Shown here: piece after piece, positions 8,287 to 18,126 of the stretch | Layout: every line of letters begins with the position of its first letter | Position numbering within the stretch: position 1 is the first letter of the stretch | Assembly (NCBI GenBank): GCA_022826205.1 | Contig: JAJDVJ010000095.1 | Span: forward strand, 1-64,000 | DNA length: 64,000 nt | Reading direction: 5' to 3' | From: Silicimonas sp. | GTDB taxonomy: Bacteria > Pseudomonadota > Alphaproteobacteria > Rhodobacterales > Rhodobacteraceae | Notes under the pieces: model-generated | What the model saw: only the letters and a program-made list of their open reading frames with translations | Databases searched by the model: none | What the model was told of the DNA's origin: nothing | Translations under genes and position numbers: made by a program

Positions 8287-9867
8287 TCATTCTCCCGCCA
8301 ACGCAAATTCCGGTTGCGCCAGGCCGAAATGTGCAAACAACTCGGGCGGGGCATCGTGCAGCGCGAAGTGATACGCGATCTCATCTTCCAGGCGCTTTTC
8401 CACGGCCGTGTGGTCTAGCGGGTCCTCTTGCCGAGGGTCTGCCTCAACGTCGTAAAGCGCGGTCTTGCAATCCTCCAAAGTGTCGCCGTCCTGGCCCACC
8501 TGTGTGTTCCTCGGGTCAAGCCTTATCCTGAGAGTGGGGGCGCCCTTGGTGAAATTGAACGGCTTGGCCAACTCGCTGGATTGCAGTTCGCCGACATCGA
8601 AGAGATCGATCATGTGAGCGGGCATCAGCGTGTACAGGTGCAGGTTTTGGCCCGAAAGGTCCTCGGGATAGCGGTAGTAGGTGTAGGTGCCGTCTGTCAC
8701 GCCAACCGGACCGCCGAACATTCCGAAGATCTGGCTGTCACGGTTGCGCGTGTCGTCCTTTAGCATTGGCACAATGGAGCTGCCCGTCACCGTTTCTGGA
8801 ACCTCGCAGCCATGCAATTCGAGGAAAGTCGGCATGAGATCGGTGGTCTGGGTCAGCGACTGGCGCCGTTCACCGGACCCAACGACTTGGTCGGGATACC
8901 AGAACATCAACGGGATATGGCTAATCTCTTCGTAATAGGGCATCCGGTTCTTCGCCCACCAATCGTGTTCGGACAAAAGGAAACCGTGATCGGTGGTCAG
9001 GACCAGCGCTGTGTCTTCCCAAAGATTGTGCTCATCGAAATAGTCCAAGAGCCGTCCGAAGTATTCATCGCACATCGCCACAAGCGCGGCGTAGTTGCCG
9101 CGTATAGCAGCGACTTCTTCGGGCGTATTGGCATTCTTCTCATATAGCGGCCAATTGAGAATCTTGCCGTTGTAGCCTGTGTCATAGGCCGTCTTGAACC
9201 GCTCTGGCGCGACGAATGGCTCGTGCGGGTCGAAGCATTCAAGCTGCATGAACCAGTCGTCGACATCACGATTGGTGTCGAGGAATTCGAATGCTTTGGC
9301 AAAGCATTTTGCTGTCGGGAAATCATCTTCGTCGGTCAAAGACTCTGCGGAGACTGCCCCGCGTAGCCTTTTGAAGGCGGTCTTTTCGGCATTGCCTCGG
9401 GTGATCGCTCCCTTTTCTGGCAGATTGTGTAGCGGGTAGTGTCTCTCGTCGAAGCGTGCGCGATAGCGTTCGACCGGCGGGCGAACCATGACCTTCAGTG
9501 CGTCGTATTCCTGGCCGCGCACGAAATCCCAGCTGTCAAACGCGTTGGCATAGCCCCAGCCGCCGTTTTCAAAGTAATGCAGATGGTCGGAAATCAGGTG
9601 CGTGTAGACGCCGTTCCTGCTCAGTATTCGCGCGAAGCTCTCGTCAAACGGCTCCAGCGGCCCCCAGTTCCGATGAGTGAAATTGAGCCGACCAGTGTGC
9701 ATATCACGCCGTGCAGGCATGCATGGCAGCGAGCCGACATAGTGCTTGTCGAAGGTGACCGCTTTTTTGGCGAAGCGGTCAAAATTAGGGGTTGCGATCG
9801 ACGCTCCGCCGTAGGCGCCAAGCGCCAGGCGGTTCAGGGAATCGAAAAGGACAAAGATCGTTCTCAT
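8287..9867 (-). CDS. Type I sulfatase (formylglycine-dependent)
   Basis: A 526-residue hydrolase of the alkaline-phosphatase superfamily. The N-terminal metal site is FVLFDSLN (Asp9). The maturation motif CMPAR (Cys49-Pro51-Arg53) fits C-x-P-x-R, in which the cysteine is converted to formylglycine. The second metal site is TTDHGFLLSEHD. No signal peptide is visible, so it probably acts in the cytoplasm. It is first in an operon with tctCBA and divergent from a LysR gene. Inference: a sulfate ester is imported by TctABC and desulfated inside. The natural ester cannot be told; choline-O-sulfatase-like and aryl-sulfatase-like activities are both possible. Confidence 0.87.
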   Translation of the reverse strand: MRTIFVLFDSLNRLALGAYGGASIATPNFDRFAKKAVTFDKHYVGSLPCMPARRDMHTGRLNFTHRNWGPLEPFDESFARILSRNGVYTHLISDHLHYFENGGWGYANAFDSWDFVRGQEYDALKVMVRPPVERYRARFDERHYPLHNLPEKGAITRGNAEKTAFKRLRGAVSAESLTDEDDFPTAKCFAKAFEFLDTNRDVDDWFMQLECFDPHEPFVAPERFKTAYDTGYNGKILNWPLYEKNANTPEEVAAIRGNYAALVAMCDEYFGRLLDYFDEHNLWEDTALVLTTDHGFLLSEHDWWAKNRMPYYEEISHIPLMFWYPDQVVGSGERRQSLTQTTDLMPTFLELHGCEVPETVTGSSIVPMLKDDTRNRDSQIFGMFGGPVGVTDGTYTYYRYPEDLSGQNLHLYTLMPAHMIDLFDVGELQSSELAKPFNFTKGAPTLRIRLDPRNTQVGQDGDTLEDCKTALYDVEADPRQEDPLDHTAVEKRLEDEIAYHFALHDAPPELFAHFGLAQPEFALAGE

Positions 9868-9939
9868 AAATTCAACCGCTCCCCAAGCCGGTCAATGGTT
9901 AGTTGGCACACCGGAAGAAATTCTGTAAAGTGAATATAA
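9868..9939. promoter_or_regulatory. Shared control region between the sulfatase-tct operon and lysR
   Basis: Seventy-two bases separate two divergent start codons. The right end is AT-rich, with TATAAGTGCAGTATA (9935-9949), whose outer TATA ends are symmetric. Divergent LysR genes usually bind such a region. The precise operator is not resolved by eye. Confidence 0.4.
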
Positions 9940-10863
9940 GTGCAGTATAAATTCAAAATCAGAATACCTGTGGACAAAGGTCTGATAGCATTCTTGGCAG
10001 TGGCACGAGGCGGATCAATCACCGCCGCAGCCTCCACAATCCACCTCGCTCAATCCTCGGTCACAAAACGCATCGCCTCCTTGGAGGCCGAACTCGGGAT
10101 CCCGCTTTTCTGCCGCGATCGTCGCGGTATGTCGCTGACCGAGGCAGGCGAGAGGTTTTTTGCGCGCGCGGAGCGCATAGAACGCGAGTATCACAACGGG
10201 CTGGAAGAAATCGCAGTCATTTCTTCAGCAGGCCTATCGGAATTGAAGGTGGGCGCCGGTCCGGTTTTTCACCTCAACTGGGTCGCCGGCCTGTTTGCAG
10301 ATCTCCTGCGGCGTTTCCCTGATCTAAAGCTCGACTTGAAGACCGAACATCGCGAAAGCATGGGAAGGCTGCTGAGTTCCGGATCGCTTGACGTGTATCT
10401 AGGCATTCTCTCGGAAGATGAAATTGACTCGTCGATCGTCACAAAACACGTCACGCGGATCGAACACGGAATCGTCCTACGGGCAGACGATCCCATCTCG
10501 CGGACCGACACAATAAATCCGGCCGACCTTGTGGGCTACCAATGGGTGAGCTTCACGATTGATCCGGTAACAGAACAAAGAATAGAGCAATACACGCTTC
10601 CAAAAGGCTCGAAGAAATCGCTCATAGATATTCGGACGACGTCGCTTGCCACTGGTGTGCAACTGGTCAAATCTGGACGTTTTGTCATGTCCGCCCCGCT
10701 GCAACTTGCAAGGGTCGTGAAGAAGGAGGGATTAGTCATACGGCCCGTCCTGCACCGAATTCATCCGCGCGATGCGGGGGTCCATGTCAGAAAGAGTTCC
10801 TTAGAGTATGGCGCCATCAAGACGGTCATGTCTTACTTCGATCATGTTCAGATTCAGAATTGA
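9940..10863 (+). CDS. LysR-family transcriptional regulator
   Basis: A 307-residue DNA-binding regulator. The N-terminal winged helix-turn-helix covers about 12-70 (FLAVARGGSITAAAS, LAQSSVTKRIASLEAELG, FCRDRRGMSLTEAG). A periplasmic-binding-protein-like effector domain follows (about 95-300). The start is uncertain: GTG 9940 gives ten extra residues, while GTG 9970 gives the more usual family N-terminus; neither has a strong ribosome site. It is transcribed away from the sulfatase-tct operon and is probably its regulator. The inducer would be the sulfate ester or its product. The IS graveyard begins directly after its stop. Confidence 0.88.
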   Translation: MQYKFKIRIPVDKGLIAFLAVARGGSITAAASTIHLAQSSVTKRIASLEAELGIPLFCRDRRGMSLTEAGERFFARAERIEREYHNGLEEIAVISSAGLSELKVGAGPVFHLNWVAGLFADLLRRFPDLKLDLKTEHRESMGRLLSSGSLDVYLGILSEDEIDSSIVTKHVTRIEHGIVLRADDPISRTDTINPADLVGYQWVSFTIDPVTEQRIEQYTLPKGSKKSLIDIRTTSLATGVQLVKSGRFVMSAPLQLARVVKKEGLVIRPVLHRIHPRDAGVHVRKSSLEYGAIKTVMSYFDHVQIQN

Positions 10864-10879
10864 TTGAGTGCACCACCAA

Positions 10880-11150
10880 TCAGGTGGAGAGTGCCGGCAG
10901 CCGCCGCCGCACGTCGGCACACTGACGGTTCCACGATGCCAGCCGGTGGACCTCTGCGGCGTCCCGCGGCGAGTGAAAGCACGGCGACTGCCGCTCGTCG
11001 TTCCCGTCATGCCGGATTCCGGCCGCCTCGATCAACCTTCCGAATGCTTGCCGGACGGTCCCCTTGACCAAGGGGGTCCCTTCGAGGACGGCGGGCGCAG
11101 GCTGGTCGTCACCCATTCGCCGAAGCGTCCCTTTTTGCGTCGGTACAATT
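10880..11150 (-). pseudogene. Tyrosine recombinase (integrase) remnant, C-terminal end
   Basis: Minus-strand reading shows the last part of a phage/transposon-type tyrosine recombinase: AFGRLIEAAGIRHDGN, then PCFHSPRDAAEVHRLASWNR, then DVRRRLPALST and a stop. Intact relatives read HxLRHxFAVHRL and continue STYLGH with the catalytic tyrosine further on. Here the HxLRH box has become HSPRD and the protein stops at ALST, so arginine/histidine and tyrosine parts of the active site are gone. The N-terminal two thirds are missing. This is a dead fragment. Confidence 0.6.
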
Positions 11151-11223
11151 GAGTGCGCCCCTGAGATTGGACACTTTGGATCTTAGGAATTCCCCAATCT
11201 GGGGCCTTCGTTTAGGAGGACCC

Positions 11224-11725
11224 ATGAGCAACCGTGGCGCCGCCCGGTTTCTCGACTTCCCGACGGGAAGGTGCGCCTCAAAGAGGCGAAGGTGGCCGAG
11301 GCGGCCCGCTGGGACGGGCTTCGGGGGATCGTGGCCTGGGGCTGCGACGAGGCCGACCCGCGCGACCTGGTCGTCCAGTACCGCACGCTGCCGGAGATCG
11401 AGGCCTGCTTCCGCGCCAACAAGCACGACCTGAGGATCAGGCCGGTCTTCCACTGGAATGAGCGCCGGGGTGCGGGCGCACATCGCCATCTGCTACATGG
11501 CTTTCTGCTGCCTCCAGCACGTGCGCCACCGCCTGGCGGCCCAGGGACACCGGATGAGCCCGGACCGGATCCGGCGAGCGCTGAACGGCCTGCAGATCAG
11601 CATCCTGCACTAAACCAGGGGATCAAGGACGTTCGGCCTGCCAGGCGCGGCGTCGGCCGACGCGCGAAAAGACTACCGCACGCTGGGGCTGAAGTGGAAC
11701 CCGGCCCCGTTCATCTGCGCGCAAA
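11224..11725 (+). pseudogene. IS1634-like transposase remnant with two frameshifts
   Basis: Three frames joined give the C-terminal third of an IS4/IS1634-type DDE transposase: SNRGAARFLDF, then VRLKEAKVAEAARWDGLRG, then YRTLPEIEACFRANKHDLRI and RPVFHWNERR. After a second shift near 11467 come AHIAICYMAFCCLQHVRHRL, RIRRALNGLQISILH and YRTLGLKWNPAPF. The first shift lies near 11262. The Y-R-x-x-x-x-I-E-x-x-F box with the last catalytic acidic residue is visible. The N-terminal two thirds are absent. A purine-rich AGGAGGA precedes the first ATG by chance or as a fusion. Confidence 0.75.
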
Positions 11726-11741
11726 GAGGTCTGAACTCAAG

Positions 11742-11912
11742 AAATGGAGGCAACCACCGCTTCGCGGACCAGCAATTCGTCAGAGGAATTGCAGGCATTT
11801 TAGCGGGCCATGATGCGCATTTGCGGCACTGAAGGCGACTTTGCATGCTCGACTGTCTGGGTTCACTTGAAACTCCCGAGGATGTTGGAACATGACTTGG
11901 CGACGCCCGGCC
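11742..11912. repeat. Dispersed repeat, copy B (about 170 bp)
   Basis: Second copy of the sequence at 4283-4454, in the same orientation. It begins directly after the transposase remnant and ends about 75 bases before the pckA stop codon, which points to an IS-derived unit. Confidence 0.75.
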
Positions 11913-11987
11913 AAGATTCTTGCCAAGCCGAATGCTCTCGAAGAGACGGCGAAGGCCTTGGCATGCCTTCGCCAGTTCAAGCCAGGT

Positions 11988-13592
11988 TCAGCTGATCGCT
12001 ACCGCTCTTACGGCGCTGTCGATATATGCCTCGTACTGCTCGAAGTTCTTTGCAAACATCTCGATCAGCTTCTTCGCTTGCGCATCGTAGGCCGCACCGT
12101 CGTCCCACGTCCGGCGTGGGTCCAGCAGAATGTCCGGCACGGCACCTGCCATCACGCTGACGGGCACTTCGAAGCCGAAGTTCACGTCCTTGCGGAATTG
12201 CGAATGTTCAAGCGAGCCGTCAAGCACGGCTGACAGGAGCGCTCGGGTTGCCTTGATCGGCATGCGCGAGCCGGTTCCGAAGGCGCCGCCTGTCCAGCCT
12301 GTATTGACCAGCCAACAGGTTGTCCCGTGGCGGGCAATCTTTTCGCGCAGCAATGCTCCGTAGGCTTCGGGCCGCCTTGCCATGAACGGTGCGCCGAAGC
12401 ATGTCGAAAACGTCGGTTCCGGCTCCGTGACCCCGCGTTCCGTGCCAGCGACCTTGGACGTGAAACCCGACAGGAAGTGATACATTGCCTGTGCGGGAGT
12501 GAGGCGCGCGATCGGCGGAAGGATCCCGAAGGCGTCGCAGGTCAGCATGACCACGTTCTTTGGGTGGCCGCCTAGAGCGGACTCTGACGCATTGGAAATA
12601 TAGTTCATCGGATATGCGCAGCGCATGTTGGCGGTCAGGCTGTCGTCGCCGAAGTCGAGTTCCTTGGTCTCGGGGTCAAAGACCATGTTCTCGATGACGG
12701 TGCCGAACTTGAAGCAAGTGTCATAGATTTCCGGCTCGGCTTCACGGTTGAGGTCGATGGTCTTGGCGTAGCAACCGCCCTCGAAGTTGAAGATGCCCCG
12801 GTCCGACCAGCCGTGCTCGTCGTCACCAATCAGGATGCGGCTCGGATCCGCAGAGAGCGTGGTCTTGCCCGTTCCCGAAAGCCCGAAGAACACCGCCGAA
12901 TCGATTTGATTTCCCATGGCATGGTTGGCCGAACAGTGCATCGGCATCACGCCTCTCTCGGGCAGGATGTAGTTGAGAATGGAAAACACGGATTTCTTGT
13001 TCTCGCCGGCGTATTCGGTCCCGCCGATGAGAACGATTCTCTGCTCGAAATCCATCGCAATGACCGTTTCGGTCCGACAGTCGTGCCGATTCGGATCGGC
13101 CTGGAATGACGGGCAGTTAATGACAGTGAATTCCGGCGAGAATCCCTCGAGTTCGTCCCTGTCCGGGCGCCGAAGCAGGTGCCGGATGAAGAGGGAGTGC
13201 CAGGCAAGCTCGGTTACGATTCTGACATCAAGTCGGTGAGCGTTGTCGGCACCCGCATACAGGTCCTGCACGAAATAGTCGCGACCCTTCATGTGTGCCA
13301 GCATGTCTGCATGCAGGCGCGCGAAGCCCTCCGGCGACATTGCGCGCGTGTTTTCCCACCAGATGCTCTGCTCGACCGCCGGCGTCTTCACGATATGCTT
13401 GTCCTGCGGAGATCGGCCGGTATACTTGCCCGTGTTGACCAGCAACGTTCCGCCTTGGCCAAGCGTACCTTCCTCACGACAAAGCGCGTGCTGGATCAGG
13501 TCCGGCTCCATCAAGTTGTAGTGGACCGAGCCCAGATCCTTGATTCCGTGCGCTTCAAGCGTCATTCGCGAATTGACGCGACCTTGGCTCAT
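11988..13592 (-). CDS. pckA: Phosphoenolpyruvate carboxykinase (ATP)
   Basis: Cytoplasmic enzyme of 534 residues converting oxaloacetate and ATP to phosphoenolpyruvate and CO2, the first step of gluconeogenesis. Visible motifs are [11 protein letters not shown] near the N-terminus, the oxaloacetate/metal region [10 protein letters not shown], the P-loop [11 protein letters not shown] and the following DDEHGW. ATG 13592 has AAGGA eight bases upstream and fits family N-termini better than the ATG at 13616. Its neighbour across a divergent gap is the hprK-rapZ-EIIA-HPr set, a known alphaproteobacterial arrangement linking PEP and carbon control. Confidence 0.95.
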   Translation of the reverse strand: MSQGRVNSRMTLEAHGIKDLGSVHYNLMEPDLIQHALCREEGTLGQGGTLLVNTGKYTGRSPQDKHIVKTPAVEQSIWWENTRAMSPEGFARLHADMLAHMKGRDYFVQDLYAGADNAHRLDVRIVTELAWHSLFIRHLLRRPDRDELEGFSPEFTVINCPSFQADPNRHDCRTETVIAMDFEQRIVLIGGTEYAGENKKSVFSILNYILPERGVMPMHCSANHAMGNQIDSAVFFGLSGTGKTTLSADPSRILIGDDEHGWSDRGIFNFEGGCYAKTIDLNREAEPEIYDTCFKFGTVIENMVFDPETKELDFGDDSLTANMRCAYPMNYISNASESALGGHPKNVVMLTCDAFGILPPIARLTPAQAMYHFLSGFTSKVAGTERGVTEPEPTFSTCFGAPFMARRPEAYGALLREKIARHGTTCWLVNTGWTGGAFGTGSRMPIKATRALLSAVLDGSLEHSQFRKDVNFGFEVPVSVMAGAVPDILLDPRRTWDDGAAYDAQAKKLIEMFAKNFEQYEAYIDSAVRAVAIS

Positions 13593-14102
13593 TCTACTCA
13601 GATCCTTCGGTTGCATGCGTGGTCAAATGGGCGACCGACGCGCTTCATATCAGATTCATTGGCACGATTCCGGTTGCGTGAACAGGACGGATTGGCACAG
13701 TTAGCGATACCAACCGATTGATTTTTCAGGGTTAGCGCCAACATAATGGCGAAGGTGGGGTGCCATCTCGGACTCCGTTGCAGGTGACGATTGCCAAGGA
13801 AGGGATGCAGGACGGCCATCCGGGCCGCACCCTTCAAGAACTCCCAACACATTGGTGTTGAACTACTTGACGACAGGCACGATTATGTCAGGCGTGCGGC
13901 GCGGCATCGTGCGATGCGCCGGCGCCTTGTGTCCTGGAAAGCCAAGGGAACGACTCATGCTCTGGACTGAGCCGAGCAGAAGCGATCATTGGAGTCCGCT
14001 GCCGGAATTCAATGCTTGCCCTGCATCGTGCCTTGGTGTGCCCGATTGCGTCCGGACCTTGCGTTCGCGACGGCTTCCTTTCTGAGGCAAGGTCCCGTGC
14101 GC
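13593..14102. other. Divergent intergenic region pckA/hprK; chvI and chvG absent
   Basis: About 510 bases without a supported gene. In many Rhizobiales and Rhodobacterales the two-component genes chvI and chvG lie here. No response-regulator or histidine-kinase motif is found in either strand. It must hold the pckA promoter and the hprK operon promoter. Confidence 0.6.
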
Positions 14103-14522
14103 ATGGGAGACGGGTCCACTCTCATGCACGGCACCGCCGTCGCGCGCGGTTCGGCAGGGCTCTTGATCACGGGACGGGCCGGTGTCGGAAAGTCCAGCCT
14201 CGCGCTTGAGCTGATGGCGCTCGGGGCCTCCCTCGTTGCCGATGACCAGGTCGTGCTGACCCGAAAGCCGGAGGGGCTGCTGATGTCGGCTCCCTCGACG
14301 CTTGATGGCAAGATTGAGGCGAGGGGCATTGGCATTTTGAAGTGCGATGCTGCCCCTGCCTGGCTGCGCATCGTCGTCGACATGGATCATGTCGAAACTG
14401 GGCGCCTGCCCGAACCGCTGGAAATTTCGGTCTTTGGTGAACGGGTTCGCCTCATTCGAAGGGTTGAGGCCCCAGCATTCGCCTCTATGTTGTGTATCCT
14501 TCTCAAAGGAGGATTGGAGTGA
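14103..14522 (+). CDS. hprK: HPr kinase/phosphorylase, short alphaproteobacterial form
   Basis: A 139-residue protein with only the catalytic domain, as is usual in alphaproteobacteria. P-loop GRAGVGKSS (24-32), the VADDQV acidic site and the HprK signature EARGIGI are present. It phosphorylates and dephosphorylates the regulatory serine of HPr. ATG 14103 is taken; upstream in-frame codons to 13989 encode an unrelated-looking stretch. The stop overlaps the rapZ start (GTGA), so translation is coupled. Confidence 0.88.
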   Translation: MGDGSTLMHGTAVARGSAGLLITGRAGVGKSSLALELMALGASLVADDQVVLTRKPEGLLMSAPSTLDGKIEARGIGILKCDAAPAWLRIVVDMDHVETGRLPEPLEISVFGERVRLIRRVEAPAFASMLCILLKGGLE

Positions 14523-15433
14523 CGGCCACATCAGGATCCAGCGTGCGAACGCGAGCCGTTCTGGTGACAGGCGCCTCCGGAGCCGGACGAACGACGGCGA
14601 CGCATGCGCTGGAGGATCTGGGCTACGAAATCATTGACAACATGCCGCTGTCCCTCCTGCCGCGAGTTCTTGACGGGCCATCGTCGATGCCGCCACTTGC
14701 CTTGGGAATCGACGTCCGCAACCGGGATTTTTCGGTGGACACGGTGGTCGGAGTCCTGGACCGCATTGCTTCGGAAGCCGACATAGAAGCCGAACTTCTG
14801 TTCCTTGACTGCCGTTCCGAAGATCTTGTTCGCCGGTATTCCGAGACGCGAAGGCGGCATCCGCTTGCTCCTTCGGAAACTCCCGAGATCGGAATTGATC
14901 GCGAGATGGAGCTCCTGATTCCGATACGGGAGCGGGCGGATCATCTGATCGACACGTCCGACATGACGCCGCACGACCTGAAGGCCGAGATCGAACGACG
15001 CTTCGGACGGGACGGCTTTGGCACGCTGGCCCTTTCCGTTGAGAGCTTTTCCTACAAGCGCGGCTTGCCGCGCGGCGTGGACATGATTTTCGACACGAGG
15101 TTCCTTGCAAACCCGCACTGGCAGGAAGGGCTGCGCGACCTTGACGGGCGTGACGAGCGCGTGGCGGCATATGTAGGAAACGACCCGCGCTTCGCCGGAT
15201 TCTTCCAGGCGCTTGTGGCAATGCTCCTTGACCTGCTTCCCGCATTCAAGGAGGAAGGCAAGACTTACTTGTCGATCGGGCTTGGCTGCACCGGCGGCCG
15301 GCACAGGTCAGTTGCCGTTGCGGAAAGGCTCGCGAGCGCCCTTGCACAAAAAGGGTGGCAGGTGTCAACGCGCCACCGGGAACTGGAGCGACTGGATCAG
15401 GGTCTGTGGTCATCCGCGGAGAAGAAAGGGTGA
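14519..15433 (+). CDS. rapZ: RNase adapter protein RapZ / nucleotide-binding YvcJ family
   Basis: A 304-residue P-loop protein. The nucleotide motif is GASGAGRTT near the N-terminus (arginine replaces the usual lysine), and the highly conserved C-terminal [10 protein letters not shown] is intact. In enterobacteria RapZ guides RNase E to GlmZ; in alphaproteobacteria the partner is less clear. The start is GTG 14519, seven bases after the strong ribosome site AAAGGAGG (14505-14512), overlapping the hprK stop. It overlaps the EIIA gene in the same GTGA manner. Confidence 0.92.
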   Translation: MTATSGSSVRTRAVLVTGASGAGRTTATHALEDLGYEIIDNMPLSLLPRVLDGPSSMPPLALGIDVRNRDFSVDTVVGVLDRIASEADIEAELLFLDCRSEDLVRRYSETRRRHPLAPSETPEIGIDREMELLIPIRERADHLIDTSDMTPHDLKAEIERRFGRDGFGTLALSVESFSYKRGLPRGVDMIFDTRFLANPHWQEGLRDLDGRDERVAAYVGNDPRFAGFFQALVAMLLDLLPAFKEEGKTYLSIGLGCTGGRHRSVAVAERLASALAQKGWQVSTRHRELERLDQGLWSSAEKKG

Positions 15434-15825
15434 TTGGCATAGTAATAGTGGCGCATGGAGGCCTGGCGCGGGAATACCTGGCCGCAGTTGAACATGTCGT
15501 TGGCAAACAGAACGGCATGTGCGCAATCCCGATCGAGCCGGAACATGACCGGGAGGCCAAGCAGAACGAGATTTGCGCAGCAGCGGATGATGTGGATTCC
15601 GGTGACGGCGTGATCGTCGTGACGGACATGTTCGGTGGCTCTCCGTCAAATCTCTCGCTCAGGGCCTGCAATTCATCCAACAGGAAGATTCTCTACGGGG
15701 CCAACCTTCCCATGTTGATCAAGCTCGCCAAGCTCAGGCACGTGCCATTGGATCACGCGGCCACGGCAGCCCTGTCCGCGGGGCGCAAGTACATCGACAG
15801 TTTCGAAGGCGGCGGCGCTGCCTGA
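15430..15825 (+). CDS. PTS mannose-type EIIA protein
   Basis: A 131-residue EIIA-Man-like protein. The phosphorylatable histidine is His9 ([10 protein letters not shown]), and the [10 protein letters not shown] turn is present. GTG 15430 overlaps the rapZ stop; GGAGAAGAAAGG provides the ribosome site. In alphaproteobacteria this protein has no sugar permease partner and is part of a regulatory phosphorelay EI-HPr-EIIA. The HPr gene follows after 6 bases. Confidence 0.9.
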   Translation: MIGIVIVAHGGLAREYLAAVEHVVGKQNGMCAIPIEPEHDREAKQNEICAAADDVDSGDGVIVVTDMFGGSPSNLSLRACNSSNRKILYGANLPMLIKLAKLRHVPLDHAATAALSAGRKYIDSFEGGGAA

Positions 15826-15831
15826 CATGCC

Positions 15832-16110
15832 ATGGAAGTTCCCGTGACGCGAACCCTGACGATCGTGAATGAAAAGGGCCTTCATGCCCGCGCCTCCGCA
15901 AGACTTGCCGAACTCGTTGAGGGTTTCGATGCCGAGGCAACGGTGTCGAAGGACGGCATGAGCGTGACCGGCGACAGCATCATGGGCCTCCTGATGCTCG
16001 CAGCGTCCCGCGGGACCTCGATAACGGTTGCGACCACCGGGGCGGAAGCGAAGGCGCTGGCCGAGGCGATCGAGGCCCTGGTGTCCAACGGCTTTGGGGA
16101 GGAGATGTAA
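15832..16110 (+). CDS. ptsH: Phosphocarrier protein HPr
   Basis: A 92-residue phosphocarrier. GLHARASAR carries the EI-phosphorylated His18; Ser49 in DGMSVTGDSIMGLL is the HprK target site. It closes the operon hprK-rapZ-EIIA-HPr and converges with hbd, whose stop lies 8 bases away. No EI gene is in the window, so EI must be supplied elsewhere. Confidence 0.94.
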   Translation: MEVPVTRTLTIVNEKGLHARASARLAELVEGFDAEATVSKDGMSVTGDSIMGLLMLAASRGTSITVATTGAEAKALAEAIEALVSNGFGEEM

Positions 16111-16118
16111 CGGCCGCG

Positions 16119-16994
16119 CTACCGCGTCGGTGTCGGGGGGTCTTCCCTGTAGTCGTAGAATCCGCGCTCGGTCTTTCTGCCAAGCCATCCGGCCTCGACA
16201 TACTTTGTCAGCAACGGGCAAGGCCGGTACTTTGTGTCTGCCAAGCCCTCGTGAAGCACGTTCATGATCGCAAGGCAGGTGTCCAGGCCGATAAAGTCCG
16301 CGAGCTGCAGCGGCCCCATCGGGTGGTTGGTTCCCAGCTTCATCGCAGAATCGATCGAAGCGACCGAACCCACGCCCTCGTAGAGCGTGTAGACTGCCTC
16401 GTTGATCATCGGCATCAGGATCCGGTTCACGATGAAGGCGGGGAAATCCTCGGCAGTGGCGGAAGTCTTTCCCAGCCGCTCGACCACTTTCTTCAACGTC
16501 TGATATGTTTGGTCGTCAGTGGCGATGCCACGGATGAGCTCCACGAGCTGCATGACTGGCACCGGATTCATGAAGTGGAATCCCATGAATCTCTCGGGGC
16601 GATCGGTTCGGCTGGCCAGCCGGGTGATCGAGATCGAAGAGGTGTTCGACGTCAGGATCGTGTTCTGGCCGAGATGCGGAACGAGATCCTCGAAAATCGC
16701 AACCTTCACGGACTCGCGCTCCGTGGCGGACTCGATGATCAGGTCGGTTGCGCCGAGATCCGAGAGCGTCATGGTGGTCGAGATTCGCTTGAGCGCAGCC
16801 TCGGCATCCTTCTTCATGATCCGGCCGCTGCTGACCTGGCGCGCGAGGTTGGTCTCGACAAGCTGGAGCGCGCGATCAATCGCGCCGCGATCGATGTCGT
16901 TCAGGACGACATCGAATCCGGCCAGTGCAAAGACATGGGCAATTCCGTTGCCCATCTGTCCCGCGCCGACCACGCCTACGCTGATGATGTTCAT
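16119..16994 (-). CDS. 3-hydroxybutyryl-CoA dehydrogenase
   Basis: NAD-dependent 3-hydroxyacyl-CoA dehydrogenase of 291 residues. The Rossmann motif GVVGAGQMGNGIAHVFALAG is at the N-terminus with NDID after strand 2. The catalytic region GFHFMNPVPVMQLVELI is intact, and the C-terminal domain includes NRILMPMINEAV. ATG 16994 is preceded by GAGGTGCC. It acts in butyrate/PHB or fatty-acid metabolism. It lies about 200 bases after etfA on the same strand; this etf-hbd grouping is common in the Rhodobacterales and links acyl-CoA oxidation to the ETF electron carrier. Confidence 0.94.
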   Translation of the reverse strand: MNIISVGVVGAGQMGNGIAHVFALAGFDVVLNDIDRGAIDRALQLVETNLARQVSSGRIMKKDAEAALKRISTTMTLSDLGATDLIIESATERESVKVAIFEDLVPHLGQNTILTSNTSSISITRLASRTDRPERFMGFHFMNPVPVMQLVELIRGIATDDQTYQTLKKVVERLGKTSATAEDFPAFIVNRILMPMINEAVYTLYEGVGSVASIDSAMKLGTNHPMGPLQLADFIGLDTCLAIMNVLHEGLADTKYRPCPLLTKYVEAGWLGRKTERGFYDYREDPPTPTR

Positions 16995-17199
16995 TGGCAC
17001 CTCAAGAGCTTGTCCGCGTCCGCGAGACCATAGGCGCACGAACGAACCCTGCGCAAGCCCGTGAGGCGCATGAAGCCCTCTCCTGTTCTCGGGCAACTTG
17101 CAATTTCCGATTGCGGGATCGGGGTCGACGGTGAGCCTGCGAACGCATGCCGCACCCATTCGAATCGCGTGGATCCAGGCTTCTGCGAGGCGTGGTCGT

Positions 17200-18126
17200 T
17201 CAGAGCTTTTCGACGAGTTCGGGTACGGCGGTGAACAGGTCCGCAACCAGGCCGTAATCTGCAACCTGGAAGATCGGAGCTTCCTCGTCCTTGTTGATGG
17301 CGACGATGATCTTCGAATCCTTCATGCCCGCCAGGTGCTGGATCGCGCCTGAAATCCCGACGGCAACATAGAGGTCGGGGGCAACCACCTTGCCAGTTTG
17401 GCCAACCTGCCAGTCGTTCGGGGCATATCCTGAATCGACTGCGGCCCGAGATGCGCCGACGGCCGCACCCAGCTTGTCTGCCAGTTTCTCGATCAGCGCG
17501 AAGTCTTCTTCCGAACCAACGCCCCGACCGCCCGAGACGACAACCCCCGCACTTGTCAGTTCGGGCCTGTCGCTTGCCGCGCCTCTGTCCTCGACCCATT
17601 CGGAGATGCCGGGGTTCCCGGCAGCGTCAATGGACTCGATCGGAGCCGGGCCGCCTTCTCCCGCCGCGTCAAATGTGGAAGTCCGAATCGAGACGACCTT
17701 GGTCGCGTCGCACGACCGGACGGTCTGGATCGCGTTGCCTGCATAGATCGGTCGCTCGAACGTGTCGGCGTCGACAACGCCTGAAATGTCCGGGATCACC
17801 ATGACGTCAAGGAGCGCCGCCACGCGTGGAAGGACGTTCTTTGCATCGGTCGTGGCCGGCGCCACAATATGGCTGTAATCGCCGGCCAACGAGACGATCA
17901 GCGCCGCGGTCGGTTCGGCCAGCCTGTGCCCTAGGCCCGGATCCTCTGCGACCAGCACCTTGGACACGCCGTCAACCTTCGCGACTGCCTCGCCCGCAGA
18001 CGACGCGGCCGCACCCGCGCAGAGAGCGGTGATTTCGCCCATGGCCCGTGCAGCGGTGACGGCTTTCGCCGTTGCGTCCAGGTTGAGTTCACCGTCGGTA
18101 ACTTCTGCCAGGAGAAGGACTGCCAT
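17200..18126 (-). CDS. etfA: Electron transfer flavoprotein alpha subunit
   Basis: The 308-residue FAD-binding subunit of ETF, which takes electrons from acyl-CoA and other dehydrogenases to ETF-quinone oxidoreductase. The FAD motif is [15 protein letters not shown], followed by [32 protein letters not shown] and [18 protein letters not shown], all hallmark stretches. The start ATG overlaps the etfB stop by one base (TGATG), so translation is coupled. Confidence 0.96.
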   Translation of the reverse strand: MAVLLLAEVTDGELNLDATAKAVTAARAMGEITALCAGAAASSAGEAVAKVDGVSKVLVAEDPGLGHRLAEPTAALIVSLAGDYSHIVAPATTDAKNVLPRVAALLDVMVIPDISGVVDADTFERPIYAGNAIQTVRSCDATKVVSIRTSTFDAAGEGGPAPIESIDAAGNPGISEWVEDRGAASDRPELTSAGVVVSGGRGVGSEEDFALIEKLADKLGAAVGASRAAVDSGYAPNDWQVGQTGKVVAPDLYVAVGISGAIQHLAGMKDSKIIVAINKDEEAPIFQVADYGLVADLFTAVPELVEKL

